DNA from: Parvularia atlantis
Lineage: Eukaryota; Opisthokonta; Rotosphaerida
NCBI GenBank assembly: GCA_943704415.1
Contig: CALSCO010001053.1
Coordinates: forward strand, 1-63,777
Length of the DNA: 63,777 bases
Reading direction: 5' to 3'
This document shows, one piece after another, positions 1 to 9,603 of the stretch (positions are counted from its first letter, which is position 1; every line of letters begins with the position of its first letter). A program made the translations under genes and the position numbers. The notes beneath the pieces are model-generated. The model did not search any database and had not been told where the DNA came from. It saw only the letters and a program-made list of their open reading frames with translations.

Positions 1-83
<83 letters not shown>
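1..83. repeat. (CT)n microsatellite
   Basis: An uninterrupted CT dinucleotide tract fills the left edge of the window and runs up to the stop codon of the AP-4 mu gene (TGA on the minus strand at 84-82). It therefore lies in or just past that gene's 3' end. It may continue beyond the window, so its true length is unknown. Confidence 0.97.
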
Positions 84-87
<4 letters not shown>

Positions 88-1978
88 GCGGCACACGTAC
101 GAGTTGCTGTATGTGATGTAGCGCACCCACCTGCCGGCCGCGCGGCGTGAGTGCAGGCTCGGGTGGTCGTGGCGGGCGCGCGGGCGCACCGGTGCGGAAG
201 GTAAGACCGGTTGCGCTCAAACACCTTGAGGAACTTGATCTGGACCCCGGACGTGTTGTAGTTGGCGATCTCAAAGCTCAGCCCGACTGAGCCGACCTCG
301 CGCCGCGCCGTGTTGATGTTGGTGTCGGACGTGGTCAGCTTCGGCGCCGGGGTGCTGCGTGTGAGCGCACAGCGGCACGACGGCACAGTCGCACGGCGCC
401 ACCTTGATCCGCAGCGACTCCTCCGTCCCGCCCAGCAGCTTGGGCACGCGCCAGACGGCCTTGTGTTCCTGCGCCGTGTACTCGAAGGTCTGCCCGCTGC
501 CGATGCTCGCGTACTCGCTCGAGACGCTGAGGGCGCGGCACCGTCGTCGTGAGCCCGTGAGCACGTGACGCTGCGCAGCGCCGGCGACACACCTCGTGGC
601 CGACTTGGGGATGGGCACGTTGAGCACGAGGTTGTTGCCAAAGACGCCCTGGGGGATGTCGGCGCGGATGCGCACAAGGATGTCGATGCGCTGCGGGCCG
701 GCGTCTTCCAAGAACGCAAAGACGCGGAAGGGTGTGATGTACTCGCCCGAGGCGCGGTAGTTCATGACCTTGGACGCGGCGTGAGCGCTGGCCGGTCGCG
801 CACACGTGCGGCGCACGCGCACCGTGAACTCGCCCTCGGGCGGCGAGAACGAGATGATCTTCTGCTCGTCAAACGCCTCCAGGTTGACGCTCTCGTGGAA
901 GTTGCAGTCGTCCAGCTGCACCACGCCGTACCCTGCCGGTCCCTGCGTCAGCACGCTCGCTGCGCGGGAGCGCGCGCGCGGCGCACCGCTCGACGACGCG
1001 CCCTTGCCCACGACGATCGACTCGTTCAGGCCGAGCTTGATCTCCGGGCTCCCGGCCAGGTACGACTTCATCTGGATGCTCCCGTCGACCTCGCAGCGCA
1101 TGATCGCGCCCTGAGCCGGGGTCAGCGCCCTCGTGTGTGCGCACGGTGCCGTGGCGCGCACGCTCGAGTTGAACAGGACTGTCAGCCGCTCCAGCAGGTC
1201 CACGAAGACCTCGTTGCGTTTGCCCTTGCGATCGCCGCCAGCAGCAATGATGGGCTTGTTGGTGGCCGAGCTGGGCTTAGAGAAGCGGTCCTGGCGGTGG
1301 GCGTGAGACGCGGCGCGAGCGTCAGGCGCATCGGCCCGCACCGTGCTCTTGAACGCCTTGAGCAGGTCCGTCTGCTCGGGCACGGGTGCGGGCGTCTCGA
1401 ACACGAACGACTTGAGCGCCTCGGTCGACGTCGCCTGCGGGTACCCGTAATCCTGCCGCGCGGGCGTGAGCACTCACGGCAGCCCTCGTGAGTGGCGCGG
1501 GCGGGCACGCGCGCACGAGGATCTCGTCCATGAGCTCGTAGACGAGGCTGAAGTTGAGCCGCACCGACTCCTCGCTCAGCACGCCGCAGTAGTCCTTGAA
1601 CACGCGCGCGAGCCGCGCGAGCAGCTCCACGGCGAGCGCCGGGCCGAGGTTGAACTTGGTCGCGAGGACAAAGTACAGGCCGTGCGTGCGTACGTAGACA
1701 AAGTGCGTGCTCTCGACGTTCTGCACGGCATCAGCGGCCCGCGCGCGCGGCCGCCGCACGCACGCGCACGCACGAAGAACGGCGGCGCGTCCTCGTTCTT
1801 CCAGCTCTTGAGCTTGCGGAAGAAGATCTCGGGCGCTCCCTTCACGACATCGCCGCGGTCTTTTCCGGCGCGCACGCGCGTCAGGCGACGGCCCGCGCAC
1901 CGCGCTTCCCCCGCACGCACAGTCGCGCAGCACGAGCGTGTCGCCTCGCGCCGAGAGAACGAACACTTGGCTGATCAT
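82..1978 (-). CDS. AP4M1: AP-4 adaptor complex subunit mu
   Basis: Medium (mu) subunit of the AP-4 heterotetramer, which sorts cargo at the trans-Golgi network. Eleven exons give a protein starting MISQVFVLSARGDTLVLRDY, the longin-like N-domain start of mu subunits. AP-4-specific stretches follow: DYGYPQATSTEALKSFVFE, GSIQMKSYLAGSPEIKLGLN and LDDCNFHESVNLEAFDEQK of the mu homology domain, ending WVRYITYSNSYVCRV. AP-1/AP-2 mu differ at these places, so AP-4 is the best call. Introns (plus coordinates) are about 131-189, 339-412, 527-592, 769-822, 933-986, 1111-1161, 1291-1341, 1453-1516, 1721-1773 and 1860-1920; all start GTG and end AG. The start ATG (1978-1976) was chosen by homology; the frame stays open upstream. 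It is divergent from the SNX3-like gene. AP-4 is patchily kept in eukaryotes, so its presence is informative. Confidence 0.93.
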
Positions 1979-2212
1979 CTGCAGCGGAAGCGGGCGCCGG
2001 AAGCGCGCGGTCGCGTTCACGCAACAGCGTGGCTGGCCCGCGCGAAAAGTGTGGCTGCTCCTCGTTTGCTTTGCCTTGCGCCTTCTCCGCGCACGCGCTT
2101 TGCCTCGCCCTCGCCCTCGTCCGGCTCACGTGCGCGCGCGCGCACGCCCCCCCCCTTCGCGTGCCCGGCAGCAGCGTCCAGCGCGCGGCAAGGCAAGCAG
2201 AAAACGGCGACC

Positions 2213-2918
2213 ATGGCGGACGAGACGACGTCCGCGATCGGCGGGCCGCGCGCGTGGGGCCAGGGCTCCCGGCTCAACTTCAAGGAGCAGACGGTGGATG
2301 AGCGCTACGGGCTGCCCGAGAACTTCCTGGAGATCGAGGTCCGCGACCCGCGGTACCACGGCGAGGGCCGCTCGAGATACGTCGACTACGAGATCCACGT
2401 GATTGTGCGTGGCCGCTTTTTTTTTTTTTTTATCTTGCGTCGCGTGTGCGCGTGTTGTGTGGCGGCCGTTGCGCCTCACCGCCGCCCCGCCGCCTCTCCG
2501 CCGCCGCGCAGACCAACATCCCCGCGTTCAAGAAGCAGGAGTCGTCCGTGCGGCGGGTGCGCGCCTGCGGGGGGGCGCCGCGTGCGCGTGCTGATAAACG
2601 CGCCACACCGCAGCGCTACAGCGACTTTGAGTTTCTTAGGGACGAGCTTGAGCGGGAAAACACGCGGGTCAACATCCCGCCGCTGCCGGGCAAGCGCCTC
2701 ACGCGCAACCTCGACCCGGACGTGATTGAGGAGCGCCGTCAGGGCCTCGAGCGCTTCCTCAACGTGTACGTGGGCGCGGAAGCGGCGCGCGGGCGGGCGG
2801 CTGACGCACACAGTGGCCGCCGGCCAGCGTCGCCGGCCACCCGCTCATCCAGACGGGCTCAAAGATCCTGAGCGACTTTATGCAGAGCAGCGACTGGTCC
2901 AAGGACAAGTACCTGTGA
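2213..2918 (+). CDS. SNX3: Sorting nexin 3/12 (Grd19-type PX protein)
   Basis: A small PX-domain protein that binds PI3P on early endosomes and works with retromer in retrieval to the Golgi. Four exons, with introns at about 2405-2511, 2557-2613 and 2766-2827. Visible features are the N-terminal [16 protein letters not shown] lead-in, [16 protein letters not shown] (PI3P-contacting RRYSDFE), the proline-rich loop IPPLPGKRL, and [12 protein letters not shown] followed by VAGHPLIQT. The protein ends shortly after the PX domain, as in SNX3/SNX12/Grd19. The first intron carries a T15 tract. The ATG at 2213 is the first in frame and gives a normal-length N-terminus. The next gene downstream is on the same strand, 334 bp away. 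Confidence 0.94.
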
Positions 2919-3252
2919 AACCTCGCCCGCTCGCTCGCCCGCCTGCGTGCGCGCTGGCCTTCACCCCGCGTCGTATCTGTTTGCCTCGTCACTCGCCCCT
3001 CCAAATCTCACTTCCTTTGTGTGGGTGTGCGTGCGTGCGTGTCGTTGTTTTTTGCTCCCTCTATGCCATCACAGAGACACATCGAAGGGGGCAGGGCATT
3101 GCCCAGCGTGAGGTGGTAGGTGGTCGTGGTCGTGTGGTCGTGCAACACGCAGCACGCCACGCGAGATCACGGCCGTGACTGCGCATGTGGCATGCTGACA
3201 CATTTCAAAGGTGCTGACACCAACCAAACCTCGCGAATCTTCCGCCGCCGAC
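2919..3252 (+). other. Intergenic spacer (3' end of SNX3, 5' region of small acidic gene)
   Basis: This 334-bp stretch has no recognisable coding region or RNA gene on either strand. It holds pyrimidine-rich sequence and a run of GTGTG/GTGCGTGCGT repeats, and presumably carries the SNX3 3' UTR and the promoter of the following gene. No clear poly(A) signal or TATA box is seen. Confidence 0.5.
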
Positions 3253-3923
3253 ATGGTTCTGAAGGAGCCCACGCACAAGAAGAACGACCCGCGCCGCGGC
3301 CGCGTCGCGGACGACCGCATGCAGCGCCCGCGCAGCAAGAAGGGCCGCGTCGGCTACAGCGGCCTGGCCTACGTGAAGCCGTGCGTCGCACAAAAACGGG
3401 GGTGACGCGCTGAAGCTGAGACCGGGACGCGCGCGCGCACAGGCACGAGGCCAAGCACGGCGCCGGCGGCAAGTTTGTGGTGCGCGTGCGAGGCATGCCG
3501 CGCGACGGGTGGACTCGCTGACGGGGCGCGGCAGTGGGGCGACGCGGCCGCCGACATCAAGGAGTTTGAGCATGTCAGCGCGACCGTCGCGGCCGACGTG
3601 CGTCTGTTTTGCCGTCCGGGCCGCACGGCACTGACGTGCGCTGCGCACAGGCGCTTCTGAACGGTGCGCCGGCCGGCGTCGTGCCGTTCGCCGCGCCGAC
3701 AAACCCGGAGGGCGAGGCGACGCCGATGAACATGCCGAACGACGACGCGTACGACTACAATGAGGACGAGGAGGAGTACGACGACGAAGTCTACGAGGAG
3801 GACGAGGACAGCGCGGCGAACAACACCGCGGGCGAGCAGCAGCAGCAGGAGCAGCAGAAGAACAACGGCGCGCTGCTGGCGACGATGGCGCACGTGCCGC
3901 AGACCATCACGACCGCCTCGTGA
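3253..3923 (+). CDS. Small acidic protein with a GGKFVWG motif (PDCD4/HABP4-like tip)
   Basis: Four exons (introns about 3381-3442, 3480-3534 and 3598-3650) encode a basic N-terminus (MVLKEPTHKKNDPRRGR), a joined motif HGAGGKFVWGD, and an acidic Asp/Glu-rich tail with a short poly-Gln run, ending TMAHVPQTITTAS-like sequence. GGxGGKxxWG is the short conserved patch in the N-terminus of PDCD4 and in HABP4/SERBP1-type mRNA or ribosome-binding proteins; here it forms only when the second intron is removed. There is no folded domain I recognise. Role in translation or RNA binding is inference from that patch. The third intron could use an earlier donor (3574) in the same phase. Confidence 0.6.
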
Positions 3924-4039
3924 GCGCGCCCCCTCGCGCATCCCCCCCGGGCCCGTGTTGGTGCCCGCGCGTGTGTACGTGTACGTCGTGTAGGAGCTAC
4001 CCAAAAAGCAATGGAATGATCAAAGCAAAACACGCCGTG

Positions 4040-5458
4040 TCAGAACACCTGCACGCGCGCGTTGATCGAGTCGCACACGACGACCTTGTAGTCGCGCGTC
4101 ACCGCCACGCCCGTCGGGAAGGTGAACTCGCCCACGCCCGCACCGTGCGAGCCCCACATGTACAGGTACCTGCCCTCGGGCGAGAACACCTGCACGCGGT
4201 GGTTGCTGGCGCGGTGCGGTTAGGTCTATGCTGCCCGTACGCACGCTGTGAGGCCGACGCACCCGTACTCGACCACAAACAGGTTGCCGTCCGGCGCCAC
4301 CGCGACCTGGTACGGGTGGTTGAGCTCGCCCGGGCCCGTGCCCTCCTTGCCAAACTCGCGCACGACCTCGCCCTCGAGCGTCGCGACGACGACGCGGTGG
4401 CTGGCCGCGTCGGCCAGGTACAGCTCGCCCGCGCGGCCAAACGTGATCCCGGCCACGTCCGCCAGCGTCACGCCCGCCAGTCGCAGCTTGCGCAGGAACT
4501 TGCCCTCGGCGCTGTACACACGCAGCTGGTTCCAGTGCGTCTCGAACAAGACGACCTCGCCCGACGGCGCCACGGCCGCGGTCATGACCTCCGTCACCGG
4601 CAGCGCGCTGCGTGCCTCGAGCGTGGCCGCGTCAAACACCTGCAGGCGGTGGTTGAAGTGGTCGACGACGACGACCGAGCCGTTAGCCGCGAGCGCGAGG
4701 TCGCGCGGGCGCGTGAGCTCGCCCAGCGCGTCGCCCTCGCCGCCGACCGTGCGCTGGAACACGCCGTCGACCGTCCACAGCTGCAGCCGGTGGTTGCCCG
4801 TGTCCGACACCAGCAGTCGCCTATCCGGCAGCTCAAGCACGCGCCATGGCATGCGGAACTCGCCCTCAGCCTCGCCCTCGGCGCCAAAGACGGCCACGGG
4901 CTTGGCGATCGTACGCAGGTCGCGCTGCACGCGCACGACGCCGGCCGCCGTCGTCGCCACCATCTGCGGCATGCCCCCCGTCGCCGCCACCGCATCGGCT
5001 GCCGCGTCGGCCGCGTGCACCGCGCGTGCCGTGTCGTCCTCGTCCGCCCCGGCGTCGACCACGATGGGCACCTCAGGCGGCGGCGCGGCTTTGGCCGGCT
5101 TGAGGTTGCTGAGGCTGGGCGGCGGCGCGTCGGCCGCATTCTGCGCCGCGCGTGGCTTGGGCAGCTCCTTGGCCGCGGCCCGCTCCTTGCGCACGCGCAG
5201 CTCGGCGCGCATCTGCTCCTTCCACGCCTCGCGCATGATCTCGAGCACGCGCTGCTCCTGCGCCGCGCTGTCGGGCTCGGGCAGCTTTTCGACGGCCACG
5301 GCCTTCTCGGCGACCGGCTCCTGCTCCACGTCGCCGTCCGCGCGCACGCCCGCCTCCAACAGCAGCAGCAGCACCGCCACAGCGGCCGCGACCGCCAGCA
5401 CCGCCAGCGGCCGCCCGACGCGCGGTAGGCTCTCGCGCGCACGCGACGCACGCGACAT
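4040..5458 (-). CDS. Membrane-anchored NHL-repeat beta-propeller protein
   Basis: Two exons (intron about 4206-4262, with a CTAAC branch-like element). The ATG is at 5458-5456. Residues about 16-38 form one hydrophobic segment (LAVLAVAAAVAVLLLLLEAG), giving a signal anchor. A charged Glu/Lys/Arg coiled-coil-like stretch and an Ala/Pro linker follow, then at least five NHL repeats of the form P(W/R)vL..pdrrLLVSDTGNHRLQ, VVVDHFNHRLQVFD, LYLADAASHRVVV and, across the splice, VEYGNHRVQVFSPEGRYL, ending in a repeat with VVVCDSINARVQVF. NHL propellers bind proteins, RNA or peptides, or act as amidating lyases; no catalytic signature is evident, so function is open. Its ATG lies 38 bp from the start of the divergent L2HGDH reading frame. 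Confidence 0.8.
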
Positions 5459-5496
5459 CGTCGATCACGTGAAAGCTGACAGCGCCCGTTGCGACA
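5459..5496. promoter_or_regulatory. Divergent spacer NHL / L2HGDH
   Basis: Only 38 bp separate the NHL gene ATG from the first L2HGDH codon that can be supported. It contains CACGTG (an E-box-like palindrome) and a CTGAC...CAG that looks like an intron 3' end, so part of it may be intronic for L2HGDH. It contains no ATG on the plus strand. Confidence 0.4.
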
Positions 5497-7063
5497 GTGG
5501 ACGCGCTCGTGGTCGGCGCGGGCATCGTCGGCCTCGCGACGGCGCGCGAGCTGCTGCGACGCCGGCCGGCGTGGCGCGTGGCCGTGGTCGAGAAGGAGGG
5601 CGAGATCGGTGCGCACACACGCGCGCGCGTTCTCGTGCGCGTCGCAAGCTCAACAGGCCGCAGCCGCGCACCAGACCGGCCGCAACAGCAATGTGATCCA
5701 CAGCGGTCTGTACTACCAGCCGGGCTCGGTCAAGTCGCGGCTGTGCGTGCGCGGCATGCGCCTGCTCTACGCCTTCTGCGACGAGCACGGCGTGCCGTAC
5801 ATGCGCTGCGGCAAGCTCATCGTCGCGACCCGGCCGGACGAGCTTGGCGAGCTGGACGTGCTGCTGCGCCGCGGGCGCGAGAACGGCGTGCGCGGGCTCG
5901 AGATCGTCTCGGCCGAGCGCATCCGCGAGCACGAGCCGCACTGCCGCGTACGCGCCCGCGTCACGCCCTGCGTGTTCTGACGCCTGTGCTACTGCAGGGT
6001 ATCGCCGCGCTGTACTCGCCCGACACGGGCATCGTCGACTACGCCGAGGTCGCGCGGGCGCTCGCAGCAGACGTGCAGCGCCGCGGCGGCTCGACACGTC
6101 TGCGGCACCACGTCGCGCGTTTCGAGGGCTTGGTCGACGGTGTGCGTGTCCCCTTGCGCTCGCACCGTTTGACGGGCGCAGCCAGCGGCGCTCGCACGAC
6201 GCGCGTGCACTTTGATGCCGCGCCGCCGCTCACCACACGCTACGTCGTCGGCTGCGCGGGCCTGTTGTCGGACCGACTTGCTGCGGCGGCCGGGGGCGAC
6301 GCCGCGCCGCCCGTGATCGGCATCCGCGGTACAGCGGCGCACACGCGGGTCACACACACTGTCTCTCTCACACACGCATGCGCGCGTGCGCACGCACCGA
6401 GCAGGCGAGTACACCAAGCTCAGGCCCGAGTACGCGCACCTCGTCCGCGGCCTGATCTACCCGGTCAAGAACCCGGCCGTGCCGTTCCTCGGCGTGCACT
6501 TTACCAAAGTGCGCGTGCGTGCTCGCACTTACTGGTCGAGCTGACATGGTGCGCGCACACTCAACGGCAGCGCATGGACGGCGGCGTCGACCTTGGGCCG
6601 AACGCCGTACTGACCTTTGCGCGCGAGGGCTACCGCTACTCGGACGTGAACCTGCGCGACCTGTGGGAGGTGCTGACGTACCGGTGCGTGGCGTGCGACG
6701 CCTCGAGCGATCCGCTGACCGTGCGCGCACACACGCTGCAGGGGCACGCAGCGTCTGATGCTGCGGCACTGGCAGTTTGGCCTGCGCGAGATCTATCGCT
6801 CGCTTGTGCCGTCGGCACAGCTGCGCGAGCTGCAGCGCTGGGTACCCGAGCTGCGCGCGGAGCACATCGAGCCGCGCAAGCCGGGCGTGCGCGCGATGCC
6901 GATCGGCCCCGGCGGCGAACTGCTCGAGGACTTTATCTTCGACTTCCCGCCCGAGCACCGCTTCGTCAACGTGCGCAGCGCGCCCTCGCCTGCCGCCACG
7001 TCGTCGCTGGCCATCGCCGAGACGGTCGTGGACACGCTGCAGGAGCGCTTCGGGCTGGAGTGA
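5497..7063 (+). CDS. L2HGDH: L-2-hydroxyglutarate dehydrogenase
   Basis: A mitochondrial FAD enzyme that oxidises L-2-hydroxyglutarate to 2-oxoglutarate. The spliced frame starts with the FAD dinucleotide fold [18 protein letters not shown], then [20 protein letters not shown] (the family HQTGxNSxVIHSG signature), [45 protein letters not shown] and a C-terminal [16 protein letters not shown]. Introns lie at about 5609-5663, 5948-5997, 6140-6181 (42 bp), 6329-6404, 6509-6570 and 6684-6741. The 5' end is unresolved: there is no ATG near 5497, the codon there is GTG, and it directly follows a CTGAC...CAG acceptor-like sequence. A first exon, probably with the mitochondrial presequence, is likely missing from this model. 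Confidence 0.92.
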
Positions 7064-7113
7064 GACCGCACCCCCGTTTCAGCTGGTGTCTGTCGCGCGC
7101 CGCGGCGTCAGCG

Positions 7114-8629
7114 ATGGCCGAGGTTGAGGTCGATCTGGCCCGGCGCCGGCGCTCGCTCGTCGCCCTCAACCAGCAGTTCTCGTCGCTCTTCGGCAGCGCT
7201 CTCGTGCAGACCGCCGCCGCCGCGGCCACGGGCGGGGCTGCGTCGCCCATGGTGAAGGCAGCGCCGGCGTCGCCCGGACTGCTGCTTCGCACGGCCTCGA
7301 AGCGCCTCACGCTCGACGCCGTGCCGTCGCCGCTCGACATCGATGTAGTGTGTCTGGCGCGCACGCGAGCGCATCACGGCTCACCCGCAACGGCACACAG
7401 GGCGTCTCGGTCGCCCGCACGGACGCCGGCATCGCCCGCTGCGGCGAGGGCCTGCTGCGCGGCGCGGATCAGCTGCGCTTCGACATCGTCGCGCAGGTCG
7501 GTGTGGGCTCGTTCGGCACGGTCTCGCTCGTGCGCGAGCGCGACGCCGAGCCGGCTGTCGATCTCGCGCTCAAGGTGCTCGAGAAGACGCAAAGCCCCGG
7601 CGTCGTGCGCGAGCAGTACGACACGGAGCGCGCGTTTGCGGCGCGTGTGCACGGCGCGGGCGACGGCGCGGGCGGGCGCCTGGTGCGCCTGCTGGCGGCG
7701 TGGGAGGACACCGACTGCTGCTTCCTGGTGCGGCCAGTGCGCCAGCGCGTGTGCCACGTCGCGCCAACTGAGCCGTCCGGCGCAGCTGATGGATTACTGC
7801 CCTGGCGGCGACCTCTTCCAGCTCGTGACTGAGTACGACCTGGACGAGGCCGTGGCGGTGTGCAGCGCGCCAGCGTGTGCCGGGGCGCGGCTGACGCGGA
7901 CGCCAGGCGCCCGTGGTCGCGCAGGCCGCGGCGGCGATCGAGGCCGTGCACGCGCTCGGCTGCGCGCACCGGTGCGGCGCACAGCCACGACAGCACGCGA
8001 CCGGCCACTCACGCGCCGCGCGGGTGCGCAGCGACGTCAAGCCCGACAACTTCCTGTTGGACGCGGCTGGGCGCGTGCGCCTGTGCGACTTTGGCTTCAG
8101 CGTCGCGACGGACGAGCGCGGCGAGGTGTGCAGTGGGCCTGCGCGCGAGCACGCCGGCCCGCTGACAGGCATGCGCAGATCGCGTGCATGCGCTCGGTCG
8201 GCACGCCGCACTACATCGCGCCCGAGGTGCTCAGCGCGATGCAGCACGACCGCGCGTACACGCCCGCGTGCGACTGGTGGTCGCTCGGCATTGTCGCGTA
8301 CGAGCTCGTGCTCGCCTTCACGCCGTTCGAGCACGCGTCTGTGCTGCACACGCACACGATGATCCGCGAGCACGCCGTTGCGTCGCCTGCTCTCGATGCA
8401 CAACGCGGCTGACGCCTGGTCGCCGCAGCACTACTTTCGCTGGCCTGACGCGCCCGTCGTGTCCAAGACGTTCCGCGCGTTCGTCGAGGCGCTCGTGTGC
8501 GCACCCGCGCGGCGCCTGGCCAGCGGCGCGGCCGTGCGCGGGCACGAGTTTATCGCGGCGCATCGCGACACAGCCGGTGCGTGCCACCCACAAGCGCGGG
8601 CGCGGCTCGGGCAGAACCGGCGGTCTTAG
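7114..8629 (+). CDS. AGC-like serine/threonine protein kinase
   Basis: The ATG at 7114 opens a low-complexity N-terminus of about 80 residues. Then comes a full kinase domain: glycine loop GVGSFGTVSLV, ATP lysine in LALKVLEK, catalytic loop HRDVKPDNFLLD (made by splicing across 7972-8031), LCDFGFS, SVGTPHYIAPEVL, and TPACDWWSLGIVAYELV. The WWSLG and TPHYIAPEVL wording, and the TPF after the F-helix, are AGC-type, near NDR/ROCK/MRCK kinases. Introns are about 7345-7400, 7728-7785, 7858-7906, 7972-8031, 8126-8178 and 8377-8428. The frame runs to TAG at 8629, soon after the kinase fold; no hydrophobic-motif C-tail or long coiled coil is seen, so it is shorter than ROCK/MRCK. A final intron from about 8579 is possible. 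Substrate unknown. Confidence 0.85.
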
Positions 8630-8655
8630 CGCGCCGGGCGCGCCTCACGTGCACT

Positions 8656-8742
8656 GCAAGAATGACACTCACCGGTGTGGGTAGCGGACTTCAAATCCGT
8701 TGGCGAGGCAACTCGCAGCCGTTCAACTCGGCCTTTCTTGCG
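8656..8742 (+). tRNA. tRNA-Sec (anticodon TCA)
   Basis: An 87-nt gene, the same length as animal tRNA-Sec without CCA. The acceptor stem is 9 bp (GCAAGAATG with CTTTCTTGC, including the T.T mismatch at pair 8 typical of eukaryotic tRNA-Sec). The long D-stem has 6 bp (ACTCAC/GTGGGT with loop CGGT). The anticodon arm is GCGGA-CTTCAAA-TCCGT with TCA in the loop. The long variable arm is GCGAG/CTCGC, and the 4-bp T-stem GCCG/CGGC encloses TTCAACT. The discriminator is G. It reads UGA as selenocysteine, being charged with serine and converted via phosphoserine. It follows the kinase gene by 26 bp and precedes a T16 run. Confidence 0.96.
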
Positions 8743-8752
8743 GCCCTTTCTC

Positions 8753-8768
8753 TTTTTTTTTTTTTTTT
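8753..8768 (+). terminator. Pol III terminator of tRNA-Sec
   Basis: A run of 16 T residues begins 11 bp after the tRNA discriminator base, in a region otherwise poor in T. This is the normal RNA polymerase III termination signal, longer than the usual four to six T. Confidence 0.85.
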
Positions 8769-8769
8769 C

Positions 8770-9603
8770 TCCTCTCTGAACGCTGCGGCTCGGTCGGATC
8801 GGATGCGCGCACGACTAACTCAAAGGCACCCGGTGCGCAGTCCATGTCCTGCGCGATCTCGCCCCAGCACGCCGCACCGCGCCCAAGCCGCGCCCGCCGC
8901 CCGTGCCGCCGCCGCCCGCCCGCGCGCCACCCGCACGGCCGCCGATGCCGATGCCGATGTCTCGGTCTATGCCGCTGCCGCTCATCGCACCGGCGGCGAG
9001 CGTCCCACGCGCGAGCATGCCGCCGCCGGGCGCGTGAAAAGCACACGTGCGCCGTGGTTGTGTGGCAACCACCGGACGTCCGGCAGCGACGCGCGAAAGA
9101 GATCGCCGATGCGATGACGTAGTTTTCACGCGCGCCGATCTCACGCAGTGCATTTTCACGCGCCAGCCCACGTGAAAAACAGCGTGTGTTGGCTGCCGAC
9201 CGGCACTTTCGCCTTTGCCTCGACGTCCCTCACCCGCCGCCTCCGCCGCTTGGCCCTCCCGCCGGCCTCGCGCTGCCCGCTGCGCCTCTGTGTGCGCGTC
9301 GGTGTCGCCGTCGCCGTGCGTCACGTCTCCCCCCCTTTCGCGTCGTCGGCGCCACGCGCGCGCGTGCCAGCACACGCGTGGCGCGAAAATCACCCCTCCG
9401 CTGCCGGGGCGGCAGGCACGTGGGGCGCGGTGGCCGCGTGCAGCCGCGTGCGGGCAGGACGGGCGTTTTCACATGATCTGCCGCTTCCTCTGCACCCGCC
9501 CTCTGCCTCTGCCTCGCCGCGCGCTCACGCTGCCTGCGCCCCGCCTCGCAGCGCAAGCCCGCCTCGCCCTCCCCTCCGCGAACACTCCACCCAGCACCGA
9601 GAA
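8770..9603. other. Non-coding spacer upstream of perilipin-like gene with repeated TTTTCACG/GCGCGAAA elements
   Basis: About 830 bp without a recognisable gene; open frames here are GC-driven and have no homology that I can see. CGTGAAAA at 9033 and 9171, TTTTCACG at 9123 and 9153, TTTTCACA at 9466, and GCGCGAAA at 9091 and 9381 recur in both orientations. These resemble E2F/DP-type sites (TTTSGCGC-like), so this is probably the promoter region of the perilipin-like gene, or part of its 5' leader. It also contains C-rich low-complexity sequence around 8880-8960. Confidence 0.45.

Noticed and set aside
1-83. CT tract as a telomere or chromosome end
   Set aside because: It is a simple dinucleotide repeat lying against a gene stop codon, not a telomere-type G-rich repeat.
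82-1978. AP-1 or AP-2 mu instead of AP-4 mu
   Set aside because: MISQVFVLSARGD, STEALKSFVFE and LDDCNFHESV agree with AP-4 mu and not with the AP-1/AP-2 versions.
3920-5428. A plus-strand open frame of about 500 codons opposite the NHL-repeat gene
   Set aside because: It is His/Arg/Ala-rich with no motif, and arises from the GC-rich third positions of the real minus-strand gene. Many similar antisense frames (for example 34185-35681, 36987-38072) were dropped for the same reason.
5497-8412. One continuous 971-codon plus-strand frame
   Set aside because: It reads through introns of two different genes (L2HGDH and the kinase); conserved blocks change frame at GTGCG..CAG borders, so it is not one protein.
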